Notes: generated by a model not told the origin, from the letters alone. DNA of 27,412 nucleotides from CAYPZL01 sp964415045 (GCA_964415045.1 CAYPZL010000060.1:1-27412); one strand, 5' to 3'; numbered from the stretch's first letter, positions 1 through 9,336 are shown. Program-made: numbers and translations.

Positions 1-74
1 TAGCTTCGTCGCTACGCTCCTCGCAATGACATATACGTGACCGCCATGTCATTGCGAGCGAAGCGAAGCAATCT
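1..74. repeat. Imperfect palindromic repeat (REP/MITE-like)
   Basis: Left arm (1-30) ends in TCGCAATGAC and right arm (48-74) begins GTCATTGCGAG, so the two form a long imperfect inverted repeat around a 17-base spacer. One extra base in the left arm breaks perfect pairing. The arm sequence rich in GCGAAGCGAAGC is a type of dispersed palindromic element I remember as common in environmental bacterial genomes; no copy-number check was possible here. It lies about 75 bases upstream of the GH130 start and could form a cruciform or RNA hairpin. The repeat runs into the window edge, so its true left limit is unknown. Confidence 0.7.
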
Positions 75-148
75 ATGGTCGCACGATTTACGAAAAGCGG
101 TAGTCGTGAGTACCGCAAAGTCTTGGAATCGTTTACAGGAGAAGCGCC

Positions 149-1165
149 GTGAAACTCAAGCGTTTTGAAGGCAACCCGATCCTGTCGCCGAATCCGGCTC
201 ACGAATGGGAGAACCTGGCCGTGTTCAATCCGGCGGCCTGGTACGAAAAGGACAAGCAGCTCGTGCTGCTGTTGTACCGTGCGGCCGAGGCGCACCCGGA
301 ATACAAGTGCTATTTCGGCCTGGCCGTCAGCAACGACGGCTATCATTTCGAGCGCGTCTCCGACGAACCGGTGATCGGGCCAAGCGTCGACGGCTTCGAT
401 GCCAGCACCATCCAGGACCCGCGCATGGTCAAGATGGGCAGCTACTACTACATCACCTACGCCAGTCGCTTCTATCCCTTCGGGCAGTTCTGGCTGCCGA
501 AAGAGGCGCAGTACCAGCGGCCGAAGTGCCCGCGCGACTTCCCGAAGGTGATTCGTACGAACGCCACCAGCACGGGGCTGCTGTTGACCAAGGACTTCAA
601 GACCTTCGTGCGAGCCGGACGCATCACCGATCCGCTGCTGGACGACCGTGACGTCGTGCTGTTCCCTGAAAAGATCGACGGCAAGTACGTCATGATGCAC
701 CGGCCGCTGGAGTGGGTCGGCGGTAAGTACCGCACCAAGCACGCCTGCGCCTGGATCTCCACCGCCGAGGATCTGCTGGGCTTTCGCAAGAGCAAGCTGC
801 TGATCAAGGCCAAGTACGACTGGGAGGCCGGCAAGCTGGGCATCAACACGCCGCCGATCAAGACCGCGCACGGCTGGCTGACGCTCTACCACGCGGTGGG
901 CCCCGACAAGTATTACCGGCTGGGCGCCCTGCTGCTCGACCTCGAGGACCCGAGCAAGGTCTTGCATCGGACGAAGGACTGGATCATGCAGCCCGAAGCG
1001 CGGTACGAGATCGACGGGTACTACCACGGGTGCGTCTTCCCCTGCGGCAAGGTCGTCATCGGCGATACCCTGTTCGTCTACTACGGCGCCGCCGACAAGC
1101 ACGTGGGACTGGCCACCTGCAAGCTGGACGCCCTGCTGGAACACCTGCTGTCCTGCCCGGCCTGA
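149..1165 (+). CDS. GH130-family beta-mannoside phosphorylase or hydrolase
   Basis: 338-residue protein of the five-bladed propeller family GH130, whose members cleave beta-linked mannosides by phosphorolysis or hydrolysis. The N-terminus (RFEGNPILSP, residues 5-14), AVFNPAAW (24-31), the QDPR segment with the likely catalytic Asp at residue 90, and the later VLFPEKIDGKYVMMHRP segment are all family signatures. Family members usually carry EDPR, so the Gln at 89 is a variation. No signal peptide is visible, so it is probably cytoplasmic. The start is GTG at 149, with AGGAG about 8 bases upstream; no better ATG fits the conserved N-terminus. It is the first gene of a tight operon with the symporter (14-base gap), which suggests intracellular processing of imported oligosaccharides. 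Phosphorylase versus hydrolase cannot be settled by eye. Confidence 0.88.
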   Translation: MKLKRFEGNPILSPNPAHEWENLAVFNPAAWYEKDKQLVLLLYRAAEAHPEYKCYFGLAVSNDGYHFERVSDEPVIGPSVDGFDASTIQDPRMVKMGSYYYITYASRFYPFGQFWLPKEAQYQRPKCPRDFPKVIRTNATSTGLLLTKDFKTFVRAGRITDPLLDDRDVVLFPEKIDGKYVMMHRPLEWVGGKYRTKHACAWISTAEDLLGFRKSKLLIKAKYDWEAGKLGINTPPIKTAHGWLTLYHAVGPDKYYRLGALLLDLEDPSKVLHRTKDWIMQPEARYEIDGYYHGCVFPCGKVVIGDTLFVYYGAADKHVGLATCKLDALLEHLLSCPA

Positions 1166-1179
1166 GGAAAGGGAGTTGC

Positions 1180-3051
1180 ATGGAAATATCGTTGCATGCC
1201 ATCGACATTGCCATCATTGTCGGCTACATCGCCGCCGTGATCGCCATGGGCTGGTTCCTCTCGAAGCGCGCCTCCAAGGATTTGAACGCCTACTTCCTCG
1301 GGGGCAAGAGCCTGCCCTGGTGGGTGATCGGCACGTCGCACGGGGCCAGCGGGTTCGACATCACCGGCACGATGTGGTTCGTGACGATGTTGTTCACGTA
1401 CGGGCTGCGGGCGGCGTTCGCGCCGTGGATCTGGCCGCTCTTCGACCGCATCTTTCGTCAGATGTATCTCGGTGCCTGGATTCGCAAATCCAACGTGCTC
1501 ACGGGCGCCGAGTGGATGCGCACGCGCTTCGGCACCGGTCGCGGCGGCACGCTCTCGCACATCAGCGTCGTGATCTACGCGGTCCTCGTGACCATCGGCT
1601 TCGTGGCCTACGCGCTCAAGGGCATCGGCAAGTTCGCCGACGTATTCTTCCCCTGGGACCTGGCCTGGGGCCCGCTTTCGAGCGCCGAATCCTACGGCAT
1701 TGCAATCCTCGGCATCACCACGGTGTACCTGCTCTTTGGCGGCTGGTACAGCGTCGTGCTGACCGATCTGCTGCAGTTCGCGCTTCTGACGGTCGCGTCG
1801 ATTTTCATTGCGGCCGTGGCGATGGCAAAGGTTTCGCCCGAGATGCTGGCGGCGGTGGTGCCCGACGGCTGGGACCGGCTGATTCCGGAGTGGCGCCTCG
1901 GCCTGGACTGGTCCGCCCACATCGCCGGGCTCAACGACAAAATCTACGGCACCGCCACCAGCGACGGCGACGGCTACACGCTCCTGGGCTGCGTCGTGAT
2001 GATGTGGCTGCTGCGCGGGATTCTGGTCAGCGCCGGCGGACCGTCGGCCGGCTACGGAATGCAACACCAGCTCTCCACGCGGAACCCGCGCGAGGCGGCG
2101 CTGGAGAACTGGTGGATGTCCATCGTGCAACTGGCGCCGCGCTCGCTGATGATCGGCGGCGTCGCGATTCTCGGCCTGGCCTTTTTCTCAGGCGAGGTCA
2201 ACGACATGGTCGCGGCGGGCGGCAAGTTCGATTTCGAGCAGATTCTCCCCTTCGTGATCGCCCGGTTCGTGCCGGTCGGACTGACGGGAATCCTCATGGC
2301 CGGGCTTCTCGCCGCCTTCATGAGCACCTTCGATTCCACCGTCAACGCCGGCGCCGCCTACGTCGTCAACGACATCTACAAACGCTACATCAAGCCCGAC
2401 GCCCCGAATCGCCGTTACGTGCTGATGGGCTATTTCTGGTCCGTCGCTCTGGTGGTCGTGGCGGTGGTCGCGGCGCTGCGAATCGAGAACATCGACAAAA
2501 CCACCAAGTGGATCACCGGCCTGCTCTACGCCGGTTACATCGCGCCGAACGTCCTGAAGTGGCACTGGTGGCGCTTCAACGGCTATGGGTACTTCGCCGG
2601 CATGATCGCCGGGGCCGCGGCCGCATTGGTCTTCCCGCGTGTGAACGAGCTGATCGGGAACGCCTGGGGGCACGAGATCAGCGCCAACTACGCCTTCCTG
2701 GTGCTGGTGCCCGTGGGCGGGCTGGCTTCGATCGTCGCCTGCCTTCTCACGCCTCCCGACGCCCCCGAGGTGCTCAAGAGCTTCTACCGCACGGTCCGGC
2801 CGTGGGGATTCTGGAAGCCGGTGCTGGAGCAACTCAGGAAGGACGATCCCGCTATCGAGCCCAACCGCAATTTCGCCCTGGATATGTTCAACGTCGCCAA
2901 CGGAATCCTCTGGCAGCTTTCGCTGATGGTCGCGCCGTTCTGCCTGGTGGTGCGCAAGTGGGACACGTTCTGGCTGTCATTAGGCGTTCTGGCCGTAACG
3001 TCGGTGATTATGAAGTTCACTTGGTATGACAGGCTGGCTTCGAACCCGTAG
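1180..3051 (+). CDS. Sodium:solute symporter (SSS family)
   Basis: 623-residue polytopic membrane protein of the sodium:solute symporter family, with many hydrophobic helices. The first, DIAIIVGYIAAVIAMGWFLS, is followed by the typical region around YFLGGKSLPWWVIG. The segment AAFMSTFDSTVNAGAAYVVN is the conserved family element near the sodium site. These carriers import sugars, organic acids or amino acids with Na+. The start is ATG at 1180, preceded by GGAAAGGGAG; a longer open frame beginning at 1030 only overlaps the GH130 gene and lacks family homology. It sits between GH130 and the secreted ADP-ribosylglycohydrolase-like gene (18-base gap), so the likely substrate is a sugar or oligosaccharide released outside. 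The substrate is inferred from context only. Confidence 0.93.
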   Translation: MEISLHAIDIAIIVGYIAAVIAMGWFLSKRASKDLNAYFLGGKSLPWWVIGTSHGASGFDITGTMWFVTMLFTYGLRAAFAPWIWPLFDRIFRQMYLGAWIRKSNVLTGAEWMRTRFGTGRGGTLSHISVVIYAVLVTIGFVAYALKGIGKFADVFFPWDLAWGPLSSAESYGIAILGITTVYLLFGGWYSVVLTDLLQFALLTVASIFIAAVAMAKVSPEMLAAVVPDGWDRLIPEWRLGLDWSAHIAGLNDKIYGTATSDGDGYTLLGCVVMMWLLRGILVSAGGPSAGYGMQHQLSTRNPREAALENWWMSIVQLAPRSLMIGGVAILGLAFFSGEVNDMVAAGGKFDFEQILPFVIARFVPVGLTGILMAGLLAAFMSTFDSTVNAGAAYVVNDIYKRYIKPDAPNRRYVLMGYFWSVALVVVAVVAALRIENIDKTTKWITGLLYAGYIAPNVLKWHWWRFNGYGYFAGMIAGAAAALVFPRVNELIGNAWGHEISANYAFLVLVPVGGLASIVACLLTPPDAPEVLKSFYRTVRPWGFWKPVLEQLRKDDPAIEPNRNFALDMFNVANGILWQLSLMVAPFCLVVRKWDTFWLSLGVLAVTSVIMKFTWYDRLASNP

Positions 3052-3069
3052 CATAAAGGAGCACCGTTT

Positions 3070-4332
3070 ATGAAGTCATGCGGAGAATGTTGGATCAAGA
3101 CAGTGACACTGGCTCTGGTTGTCGTTGTTTCGGGCGCATCGTGGTGCGGCGCGACCATACGCGAGATTTCGCGGGAAACGCTGCTGGACAAGCTGTCGGG
3201 CTTCTGGATCGGCCAGCTTGCGGGGAATTACCTGGGCTTCCCGTTCGAGAACGTCTACGAGGCCGAGCCCTGTCCGTTCCTGGTCGACCGCTACTACACG
3301 TGGCGCGACGATGCGTCGATCCGAATGAACCGCAACGATCTGCGCGGCTTCGTGCCGATCCTGGCCGCAGCGTTCGAGGGCGCCTTCTCCGACGACGACA
3401 CCGACATCGAGTTCGTGACGCTGCACGCGGTGGAGAAATACGGGCTCGACATCAACTACGCCGAGATCACGCAGATGTGGAAGACACACATCAACCGCAA
3501 GATCTGGGTCGCCAACCGCACGGCGCGGGACCTGATGGCCCAGGGGATGGTCGCCCCGGCCACCGGCGCTAAGGCCAACAATCCGAACTGGTTCCAGATC
3601 GACCCGCAACTGGTCAACGAGATATGGAGCGCGTTTTATCCGGGGATGACCGCCCACGCCGCGAAGCGCGCGGAGTGGGGCGCGCGGATCACGAACGACG
3701 ATTGGGGCGTGCATCCCACGATTGCGTATGCCGTGATGTACAGTGCGGCCTTTTTCGAGACCGACACGGACAAGCTCGTGGCGATGGCGCAGAAGGCGGT
3801 CGGCGACGACGGACCCTTCGCCGAGGGCATGCGCGACGTGATCGCCTGGCACAAGCAATATCCCAACTGGCGGGACTGCCGCAGGCGGATTCACGAAAAG
3901 TACTGGGCATATAAGAAAGGCGATTATGCCGCGCCGGTGTCGGTGGTCTCGTCATTGCAGAACGGGTTGTGCGGTGTGATGGCGGTGCTGTACGGCGCGG
4001 GCGACTTCATGAGGACGGCGGGCATCGCGGTCTCCGCCGGCTACGATTGCGACAACCAGGGCGCCACCTGCGCCGGACTGATCGGCGTGATGCACGGGGC
4101 CGGCTGCATACCGGATGCCTTGACCAAGGACTTTCTGCTGCGAGGCAAGTGGAGCGAACCGTTCAACGACCAGTACCTCAACTACAGCCGCGACGGCCTG
4201 CCCATCGTCACGAAGATCAGTGACATCGTCGAACGCATCGCCGCAATTACCGAAGAGGCCATCCTGACCAACGGCGGCAGGAAAATCGCGCGCAACGGCC
4301 GCACCGTCTACAGCGTCAACTGCGATTTCTGA
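3070..4332 (+). CDS. Secreted ADP-ribosylglycohydrolase-fold protein
   Basis: 420-residue protein. An N-terminal signal peptide (hydrophobic core TLALVVVVSGASWCG, about residues 13-27) precedes an all-helical ADP-ribosylglycohydrolase fold. Metal-binding signatures are visible: GQLAGNYLGFPFE (48-60), DDDTD (108-112) and a C-terminal GYDCDNQGATCAGLIG with Asp326 and Asp328. The last motif replaces the usual DTD-type sequence with DCDN. Known family members remove ADP-ribose from proteins or other acceptors using two Mg ions. Export out of the cytoplasm and operon placement behind GH130 and a symporter make an ADP-ribose substrate doubtful; a glycosidic substrate is a reasonable inference. The start is ATG at 3070 after AAAGGAG, giving a good signal peptide. 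It is the last gene of its operon and converges on the sulfatase. Confidence 0.85.
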   Translation: MKSCGECWIKTVTLALVVVVSGASWCGATIREISRETLLDKLSGFWIGQLAGNYLGFPFENVYEAEPCPFLVDRYYTWRDDASIRMNRNDLRGFVPILAAAFEGAFSDDDTDIEFVTLHAVEKYGLDINYAEITQMWKTHINRKIWVANRTARDLMAQGMVAPATGAKANNPNWFQIDPQLVNEIWSAFYPGMTAHAAKRAEWGARITNDDWGVHPTIAYAVMYSAAFFETDTDKLVAMAQKAVGDDGPFAEGMRDVIAWHKQYPNWRDCRRRIHEKYWAYKKGDYAAPVSVVSSLQNGLCGVMAVLYGAGDFMRTAGIAVSAGYDCDNQGATCAGLIGVMHGAGCIPDALTKDFLLRGKWSEPFNDQYLNYSRDGLPIVTKISDIVERIAAITEEAILTNGGRKIARNGRTVYSVNCDF

Positions 4333-4436
4333 CCGTCCCCCACCGGATTCCACTCGTCCGAGCCGGGCGTAACCGCGGGAACTTGCCGGCCGCAGATTCT
4401 ATGTGTCCATCGATCCAAAAGAGGTGGCTGCAGCCA
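4333..4436. other. Short convergent intergenic gap
   Basis: Space of 104 bases between the convergent stop codons of the ADP-ribosylglycohydrolase-like gene and the frameshift-corrected sulfatase. I see no hairpin followed by a T tract on either strand. Confidence 0.6.
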
Positions 4437-6147
4437 TCATTCCCCCGATCTTCTTCCCGGCCCTGGCTTTCGTGCCTTCCGGCGCATCGGGGGGCGGGGC
4501 GAGTTCTCACCGGGTACCAGAACGTTCTTGCCTTTAATCTTGATCTTTTTGACAAGCGCGATCTGCTCATCGACCAGGCCTGGAGGAACCGTGCCGTCGG
4601 CCGCTACGAACTCGCCAAACGGACGTGACATCTTCCTGAGGTCTTCGGCGAGCAGGCGGCGCATTCTGTTTACTTGATCGGCATACTCCGGCCTGGAGGC
4701 GAGGTTGTTCATTTCGTCGGGGGTCCCGGCGCAAGTCGTAGAGCTGATCGGCATCGAAAAAACCCGGGTGCTCTGCGCCTCGGACACCGATCCCCAACCG
4801 CCCGATGTACGACATCAGACGAGGCAGATTCTCGGGTCTGGCCCGTCTGATCGCCTCGACCTGCTCCTTTGTGTAGCGCACGGCGATGTACTTCCAGTCC
4901 TTCGTCGCCACCGCGCGGGCGACACCCATCTCGAAGTAAAGGTGATCCCGCCAGGGTCTGGCCGTACCGTCAGCAAAAAGCGGCACGAGGCTGCGTCCGT
5001 CCAAACGATAGCCCGCCGGCGTCCGGGCCCCGGCGATCTCAAAAAAGGTCGGTGTCCAGTCGACGTTCTGCACCAGCTCATCACACACCAGACCCGGACG
5101 AATCCGCCTCGGCCAGCGGGCGATGCACGGGATACACGTCCCGTCCCGCGAAAACAGGGAGGCCTTGCCGGCTCGACCGTGATCCGGCGCGAATACGATC
5201 AGCGTATTGTCATCGATACCCAATGCCTTCAGTTTTTTCATAATCGCGCCCAGCGCATCGTCGATCCACGCCTCGCCGGCGGTGGGACTGTTCGGGTCGA
5301 ATCCATTTCGCTCCACGGTATCGAGCAGCTTTGCCCGAGGCGTCATCACCTCCGGCAATGCGTCCAACCGCCCCTCGCCTGAAACGAGCGGATGGTCCAT
5401 CGACTGGCGCCAGGACGCTTCCCCGCCGTGGAGGAGCGTGGGGCAGCAATGAAGATAGAAGGGCCGGCTGCGGTTCTCCTCGATAAACTCGAGGGCGGCT
5501 TGCACGGTCCATTCCGGGTTATGCTGAGCGTAGGGCCGCTGCATGTTCTCAGGATAGATATGTTTCGCCCAGGAGAACCCGAGAGACTCGATGTAGCGCC
5601 GCATCGCACGCTCGTTGCGGCGAAAAGCGGCACTGGCTTGAGGCCCCGCCTCGATGGTCCTGGGGATTTCGAGCAGACCGTCGTCGCCTTCGAAGAACTC
5701 CGGCTGATCCAGACGGGAGATCAGGTGGTACTTGCCCACGAAGCCGGTGGCATAGCCCGCCTCGCTCAACACACGACCGACGTTCATGCGATCCGACTCG
5801 AGCGCCACGTTGAAATTCGGGTATCCCTGTCGTTGCGCTCCGCCGCAGGCCTGCGCATAGAGCTTGCTATATGAATTGCCGGCGTAGCGCCCGGTCAGAA
5901 AGCTGTACCGGGAGGGGGTGCAGACCGTACTGCTGACGTGGGCCCGAGTGAACCGCATGCCTTCGCGCGCCAGCCGGTCCAGATTCGGCGTCCACGTCTT
6001 GCCGCCATAGGCGCCGATGCTCGTTTTGTTCTGATCGTCGATCAGAAAGAGAATGATGTTCGGGCGTGCGGCCGGCCGGGGCAAAGCCATCGCCACCGCA
6101 CCGCAGCCGATCATCCCCAGAAACCCTCTTCGGGTCATATAATCCAT
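4437..6147 (-). CDS. Tat-exported S1 sulfatase, interrupted by a one-base frameshift
   Basis: Arylsulfatase-type enzyme that hydrolyses sulfate esters, probably on sulfated polysaccharides. The N-terminus has a twin-arginine signal (TRRGFLGMIG, residues 5-14). Active-site features follow: IDDQN with metal ligands Asp37/Asp38, and VCTPSR with the formylglycine precursor Cys76 in the C-x-P-S-R motif; GKYH and PDHGRAGK come further in. The frame opened at 6147 runs to 4567, but after residue about 475 (LYDLRRDP) the sequence stops resembling a sulfatase. The expected C-terminus (PDEMNNLASRPEYADQ onward) continues in the neighbouring frame to a stop at 4437. Removing one base from the run of five G at 4719-4723 joins them into a 569-residue protein of normal length. 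It lies 77 bases behind the LamG gene. Sequencing error or a recent mutation are both possible. Confidence 0.87.
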
Positions 6148-6186
6148 CCGTTCACCTCTTCAACCGATCGCAGTCATTCCGGCGGT

Positions 6187-6219
6187 GTGCCGGGCCCGAG
6201 ACTGTCACGCATCCGGCAC
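6187..6219 (-). other. Inverted repeat between LamG and sulfatase genes
   Basis: GTGCCGG (6187-6193) and CCGGCAC (6213-6219) form a perfect 7-bp stem with a 19-base loop in the 77-base gap between the LamG stop and the sulfatase start. No T tract follows, so it is not a clear terminator; it could modulate readthrough or mRNA processing. Confidence 0.35.
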
Positions 6220-6224
6220 CCGGC

Positions 6225-8708
6225 TCACGGCCACAGTTGCACCTCGCCCATATTGGCTTCCAGGATGTCACGATCGGCCTGGTCCACCACCCCGTCGCCG
6301 TTGATGTCGGCCGGGGTGACCGGCGCCTGATCGATCCGGGTGCCGTCGGCCAGATACAGGATCGCCGCCTGAGGCAGCACCGCCGCGTACATGCGGAAAT
6401 CGTCGACCTTGCCGTGGTACAAGCGCTGCGGTGTCGGCTGGTTCGTCGCTCCGATCCGCATGCCGCCACTGTTCGGCGTGGACTGGAACGCGCTGGCGTT
6501 CTCAGCCACGAGCCGGCCGTTGTGATAGATCTGCTGAACGCCCAGCGTCGCGTCCTTCACCACCGCGTAGTGATTCCACTGGCCTTCCCAGTCGGCCGGG
6601 GCCGCCTCGTCCCACACCACGCGATCCACCGGAGCGATCCCGTGGTCGAACACGACGCAACCCTGGGAGTCCGGGCACATCAACTGCATGGTGAAACCGC
6701 CAGCCCCCGAGGCATGGAAGACTGCATCGTTGGCAAAGGGTTGGAACGCAGCGTCCCCGTAGACCCACAGCGAGACCGTCAACGCCGGACCGGCGATGCC
6801 GTTGAACACGGCGCCGTCCACGTCCAAATAGCTCTCGGTGCCCGTGAACGCGACGGCTCCCAGGTCATCATACCCCCCCTGGGGGAGGTACCCCGCCCCC
6901 GCAGACGGAGCGGCGGGCGCAAGCCCCATCTCATCGTCGAATCCGAGGGTCGTATTGTTTACCCGGTCGAACTTGTGCCACACGGCCGGCTGTGACAATG
7001 GCTCGGCGGCAACGATCTCGATCGTCCCTTCCAGCCACCGGTCCGTCAAGATCGCCAGGTCGGCCTCATCGACCGTGCAATCACCGTTCAGGTCGCCGGC
7101 CAGCGTCCTCTCCGGCACGCACCGCTGAGGAAACAGACGCAACTGGTCGAAGTACACGGTCACCCGTTGCGTGCCGTTCGGCGACAAGGTGACGCCCAAA
7201 GCCAGACTCTTGACTTGCGTCAAATCGATCCCGGCAAACTGCCCCAGATCGACATCCACCAAACCCCAGGCACGGTTGCGAACGATCAGCGGATCGTCAA
7301 TGGTCACGCGGGCCGTGTTCACCGCATCGGCGAGCTCAACGTAAATCGCCTGCACAAAACCCTGGTTCGGATCGCTGGCGAAGTCGAATGCCAGGGCCCG
7401 GACCCCGTAGGCCGTCAAATCCATATCCCGACGCATGATCATGGCGCCGCTCAATCCCTCTTCCGGCTTGAGGTCCACACCCAGGGAGTTGCCGGCCGCC
7501 GCAAACGTGGTCGATACCCAGTTGAAAGCAGACCCCTGCTCTTCCCATACCTCCAGCACGGCCTGCCAATCGGCGTACCCGTTGAAATCGTCGACCATCA
7601 AGGTGGCCTGGATCGTGAAGCTCCACACGTCGCCTTTGTGAACGTCGCCGCTGTCCTGGAGGACCTGATCCACGCGCCAGTAGTACGTCTGGCCCAATAC
7701 CAGCGGGCCGGGATCGTAGCTATTGGCATCCTGCCGACCTCGATACACGCCCGTGGCGTCGTCAACGGTTGCGTCGTTGACCGCCGCCGCATCCGTTCCA
7801 AAGTAAACATCGTGGCCCTGGGCGGGCGCGGTAGAATCGCCCGCCTTCCACGACAGGACGGACTCAACCGCCGCGCCTTCTCCGGACGGCGCCGGGCGCC
7901 ACGCCTTGGACAGGTCCATCCCGGCGGCGTCGGCACCCACAACCGTCTGGTCCAGGTCCGCGTCATACGCCACCGTCAGCCCGCCCCGGCTGCCGTCCTG
8001 CCCGAAGGTGGTAATGAAGCCCGCCTGGGCATAGGCCAGGACCGACGCCGTCTGATCTCCGGCCACCATCAGGGTCCCGCCGGTGATGTCCACGGTTACC
8101 GCTCCCAGCGTCAGCGAGCCAACTTCCAGGACGCCGCCATTGAGCTCGATGCGACCGTTGTTGCTGCCCACGAACCCCAGGGCCTTGAACGACCCGCCGT
8201 TGACAACGAGAGTGCCGCTGCCGACGGCGAGGCCGAACTCGACCTGGCCCGTGGAACAATCCACCAGGCCGTCGTTCAGGATGATCACGCCATCGCCGAT
8301 CCGGCCCAACGTGATTCTGGAAGCGATCACCTGCCCCCCGCCGTCGATCACGATCGTGCCCGTTGTCTCCTCGCGCGCCGCCAGGAAGAGGCGGTCCGTG
8401 CAACGCAGTGTGCCCCCATCGACGGTCAGCGTCACGGCACCTCTGTTGGCCGTGTAAGATACCCGGACTTCCTCGTTGATCGCTTCCTCGTCACCGACGT
8501 GGGTCGCGTCGATCAGCACCTCGACGTCCGGGCCGTCGATCTGGCACCTGCCGTCGACGGCCGGATCGGGAATGCCCTTTCGCCAGTTGTCCGGATTGTT
8601 CCAGAGGATATCCCCTCCGTTGCCGCTCCACTTGTTGTTTCCCAGAGCGGCTGAACTTAACAAAGCCGCGGCGACCAGGACACCAATGGTTCGTTGCGTG
8701 CGAAGCAT
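6225..8708 (-). CDS. Secreted LamG protein with two split dockerin half-repeats
   Basis: 827-residue exported protein. Order seen: signal peptide (1-23); a beta-strand-rich region of repeated GG-turns resembling a parallel beta-helix (about 24-245); a fibronectin-III-like domain with VYFGTD and TYYWRVDQV (about 268-368), typical of planctomycete surface proteins; a jelly-roll-like region (about 370-530); a calcium-loop dockerin half (DLNGDCTVDEADL, from 539); a LamG/concanavalin-like domain (about 575-787); and a second half-dockerin (DINGDGVVDQADRDIL) at the C-terminus. LamG domains bind carbohydrates or proteins and no catalytic site is visible, so a binding or structural surface role is likely. 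The start is ATG 8708 with AAGGAG 8 bases upstream. It is followed 77 bases later by the sulfatase in the same direction, suggesting co-expression. Confidence 0.85.
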   Translation of the reverse strand: MLRTQRTIGVLVAAALLSSAALGNNKWSGNGGDILWNNPDNWRKGIPDPAVDGRCQIDGPDVEVLIDATHVGDEEAINEEVRVSYTANRGAVTLTVDGGTLRCTDRLFLAAREETTGTIVIDGGGQVIASRITLGRIGDGVIILNDGLVDCSTGQVEFGLAVGSGTLVVNGGSFKALGFVGSNNGRIELNGGVLEVGSLTLGAVTVDITGGTLMVAGDQTASVLAYAQAGFITTFGQDGSRGGLTVAYDADLDQTVVGADAAGMDLSKAWRPAPSGEGAAVESVLSWKAGDSTAPAQGHDVYFGTDAAAVNDATVDDATGVYRGRQDANSYDPGPLVLGQTYYWRVDQVLQDSGDVHKGDVWSFTIQATLMVDDFNGYADWQAVLEVWEEQGSAFNWVSTTFAAAGNSLGVDLKPEEGLSGAMIMRRDMDLTAYGVRALAFDFASDPNQGFVQAIYVELADAVNTARVTIDDPLIVRNRAWGLVDVDLGQFAGIDLTQVKSLALGVTLSPNGTQRVTVYFDQLRLFPQRCVPERTLAGDLNGDCTVDEADLAILTDRWLEGTIEIVAAEPLSQPAVWHKFDRVNNTTLGFDDEMGLAPAAPSAGAGYLPQGGYDDLGAVAFTGTESYLDVDGAVFNGIAGPALTVSLWVYGDAAFQPFANDAVFHASGAGGFTMQLMCPDSQGCVVFDHGIAPVDRVVWDEAAPADWEGQWNHYAVVKDATLGVQQIYHNGRLVAENASAFQSTPNSGGMRIGATNQPTPQRLYHGKVDDFRMYAAVLPQAAILYLADGTRIDQAPVTPADINGDGVVDQADRDILEANMGEVQLWP

Positions 8709-8875
8709 CGTTTACTCTCCTTTCCATTTGTGGCTCGCGTAGAATGAACACCCGGCCGGGGCGAACCGCACCGGTCGACTTCCTTCAGCCATCACAAAGA
8801 CGGAGCCTGCGCCCCTGCCTAGTATGGGATGATTCTCGCTGATCCGTGCCCGGAGTCTGACCCCATGGGCCCGGA

Positions 8876-8940
8876 CCCATCCACCCCCTGCCGACTTCCG
8901 CCCTGCACGGTCCACTTCCTTTGCTCCCATCCACCCCCTG
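8876..8940. repeat. 15-base direct repeat, 50-base spacing
   Basis: CCCATCCACCCCCTG occurs at 8876-8890 and again at 8926-8940, exactly 50 bases apart. The intervening sequence is not otherwise similar. Confidence 0.6.
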
Positions 8941-9044
8941 GAAACCTGCTGCACGACCTCGACTCCGGCACTCGGCGCCTCCCGCGTTCGCCGGCAAATC
9001 CGGGTCCGTTTCCCTGGCGTAACCCTGCCAGACATCCTTCGTAT

Positions 9045-9073
9045 AGTGTACAGGATCGGTGCTTCACAGACAA
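9045..9073 (-). promoter_or_regulatory. Candidate sigma-70 promoter for the LamG gene
   Basis: On the minus strand TTGTCT (9073-9068) and TACACT (9050-9045) are separated by 17 bases. It would give a leader of about 330 bases before the LamG start at 8708. It is the best-spaced pair I saw upstream of that gene. Confidence 0.4.
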
Positions 9074-9235
9074 GATCAAAGCACGGTCAATCCAAGCCTA
9101 TCCGTGACCCGGGGCCCGTTTGCCGTTTCGGTCATGCGGGCCTGTTTCGGGTTTCGAGCTTCGGATTTCGGATTCTTGCCTCCGGGTTTCCTGCCTTCGC
9201 CGGAATGGCAGTCGGCCGGGCAAGCCGCCGCCCTG

Positions 9236-9270
9236 CCGCCGGGAATGGATGATTGATAATTTCCCGGCGG
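9236..9270. repeat. Perfect 10-bp inverted repeat
   Basis: CCGCCGGGAA (9236-9245) pairs exactly with TTCCCGGCGG (9261-9270) around a 15-base loop. There is no T run on either side, so it is not a standard intrinsic terminator. Confidence 0.6.
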
Positions 9271-9336
9271 CCCAGCCGGCAAAAGACACGGATTCGCCCT
9301 TCTCCCCTTCTACTGCCCGCACGCGTAAGTTTTTCC

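Noticed and set aside
7167..8654. Plus-strand frame of 495 codons
   Set aside because: Shadow of the LamG/dockerin gene; composition is Arg/His/Gln-rich with no recognisable domain.
8712..9035. Minus-strand frame of 107 codons upstream of the LamG gene
   Set aside because: No ribosome site, and it spans the 15-base direct repeat; its composition does not resemble a folded protein.
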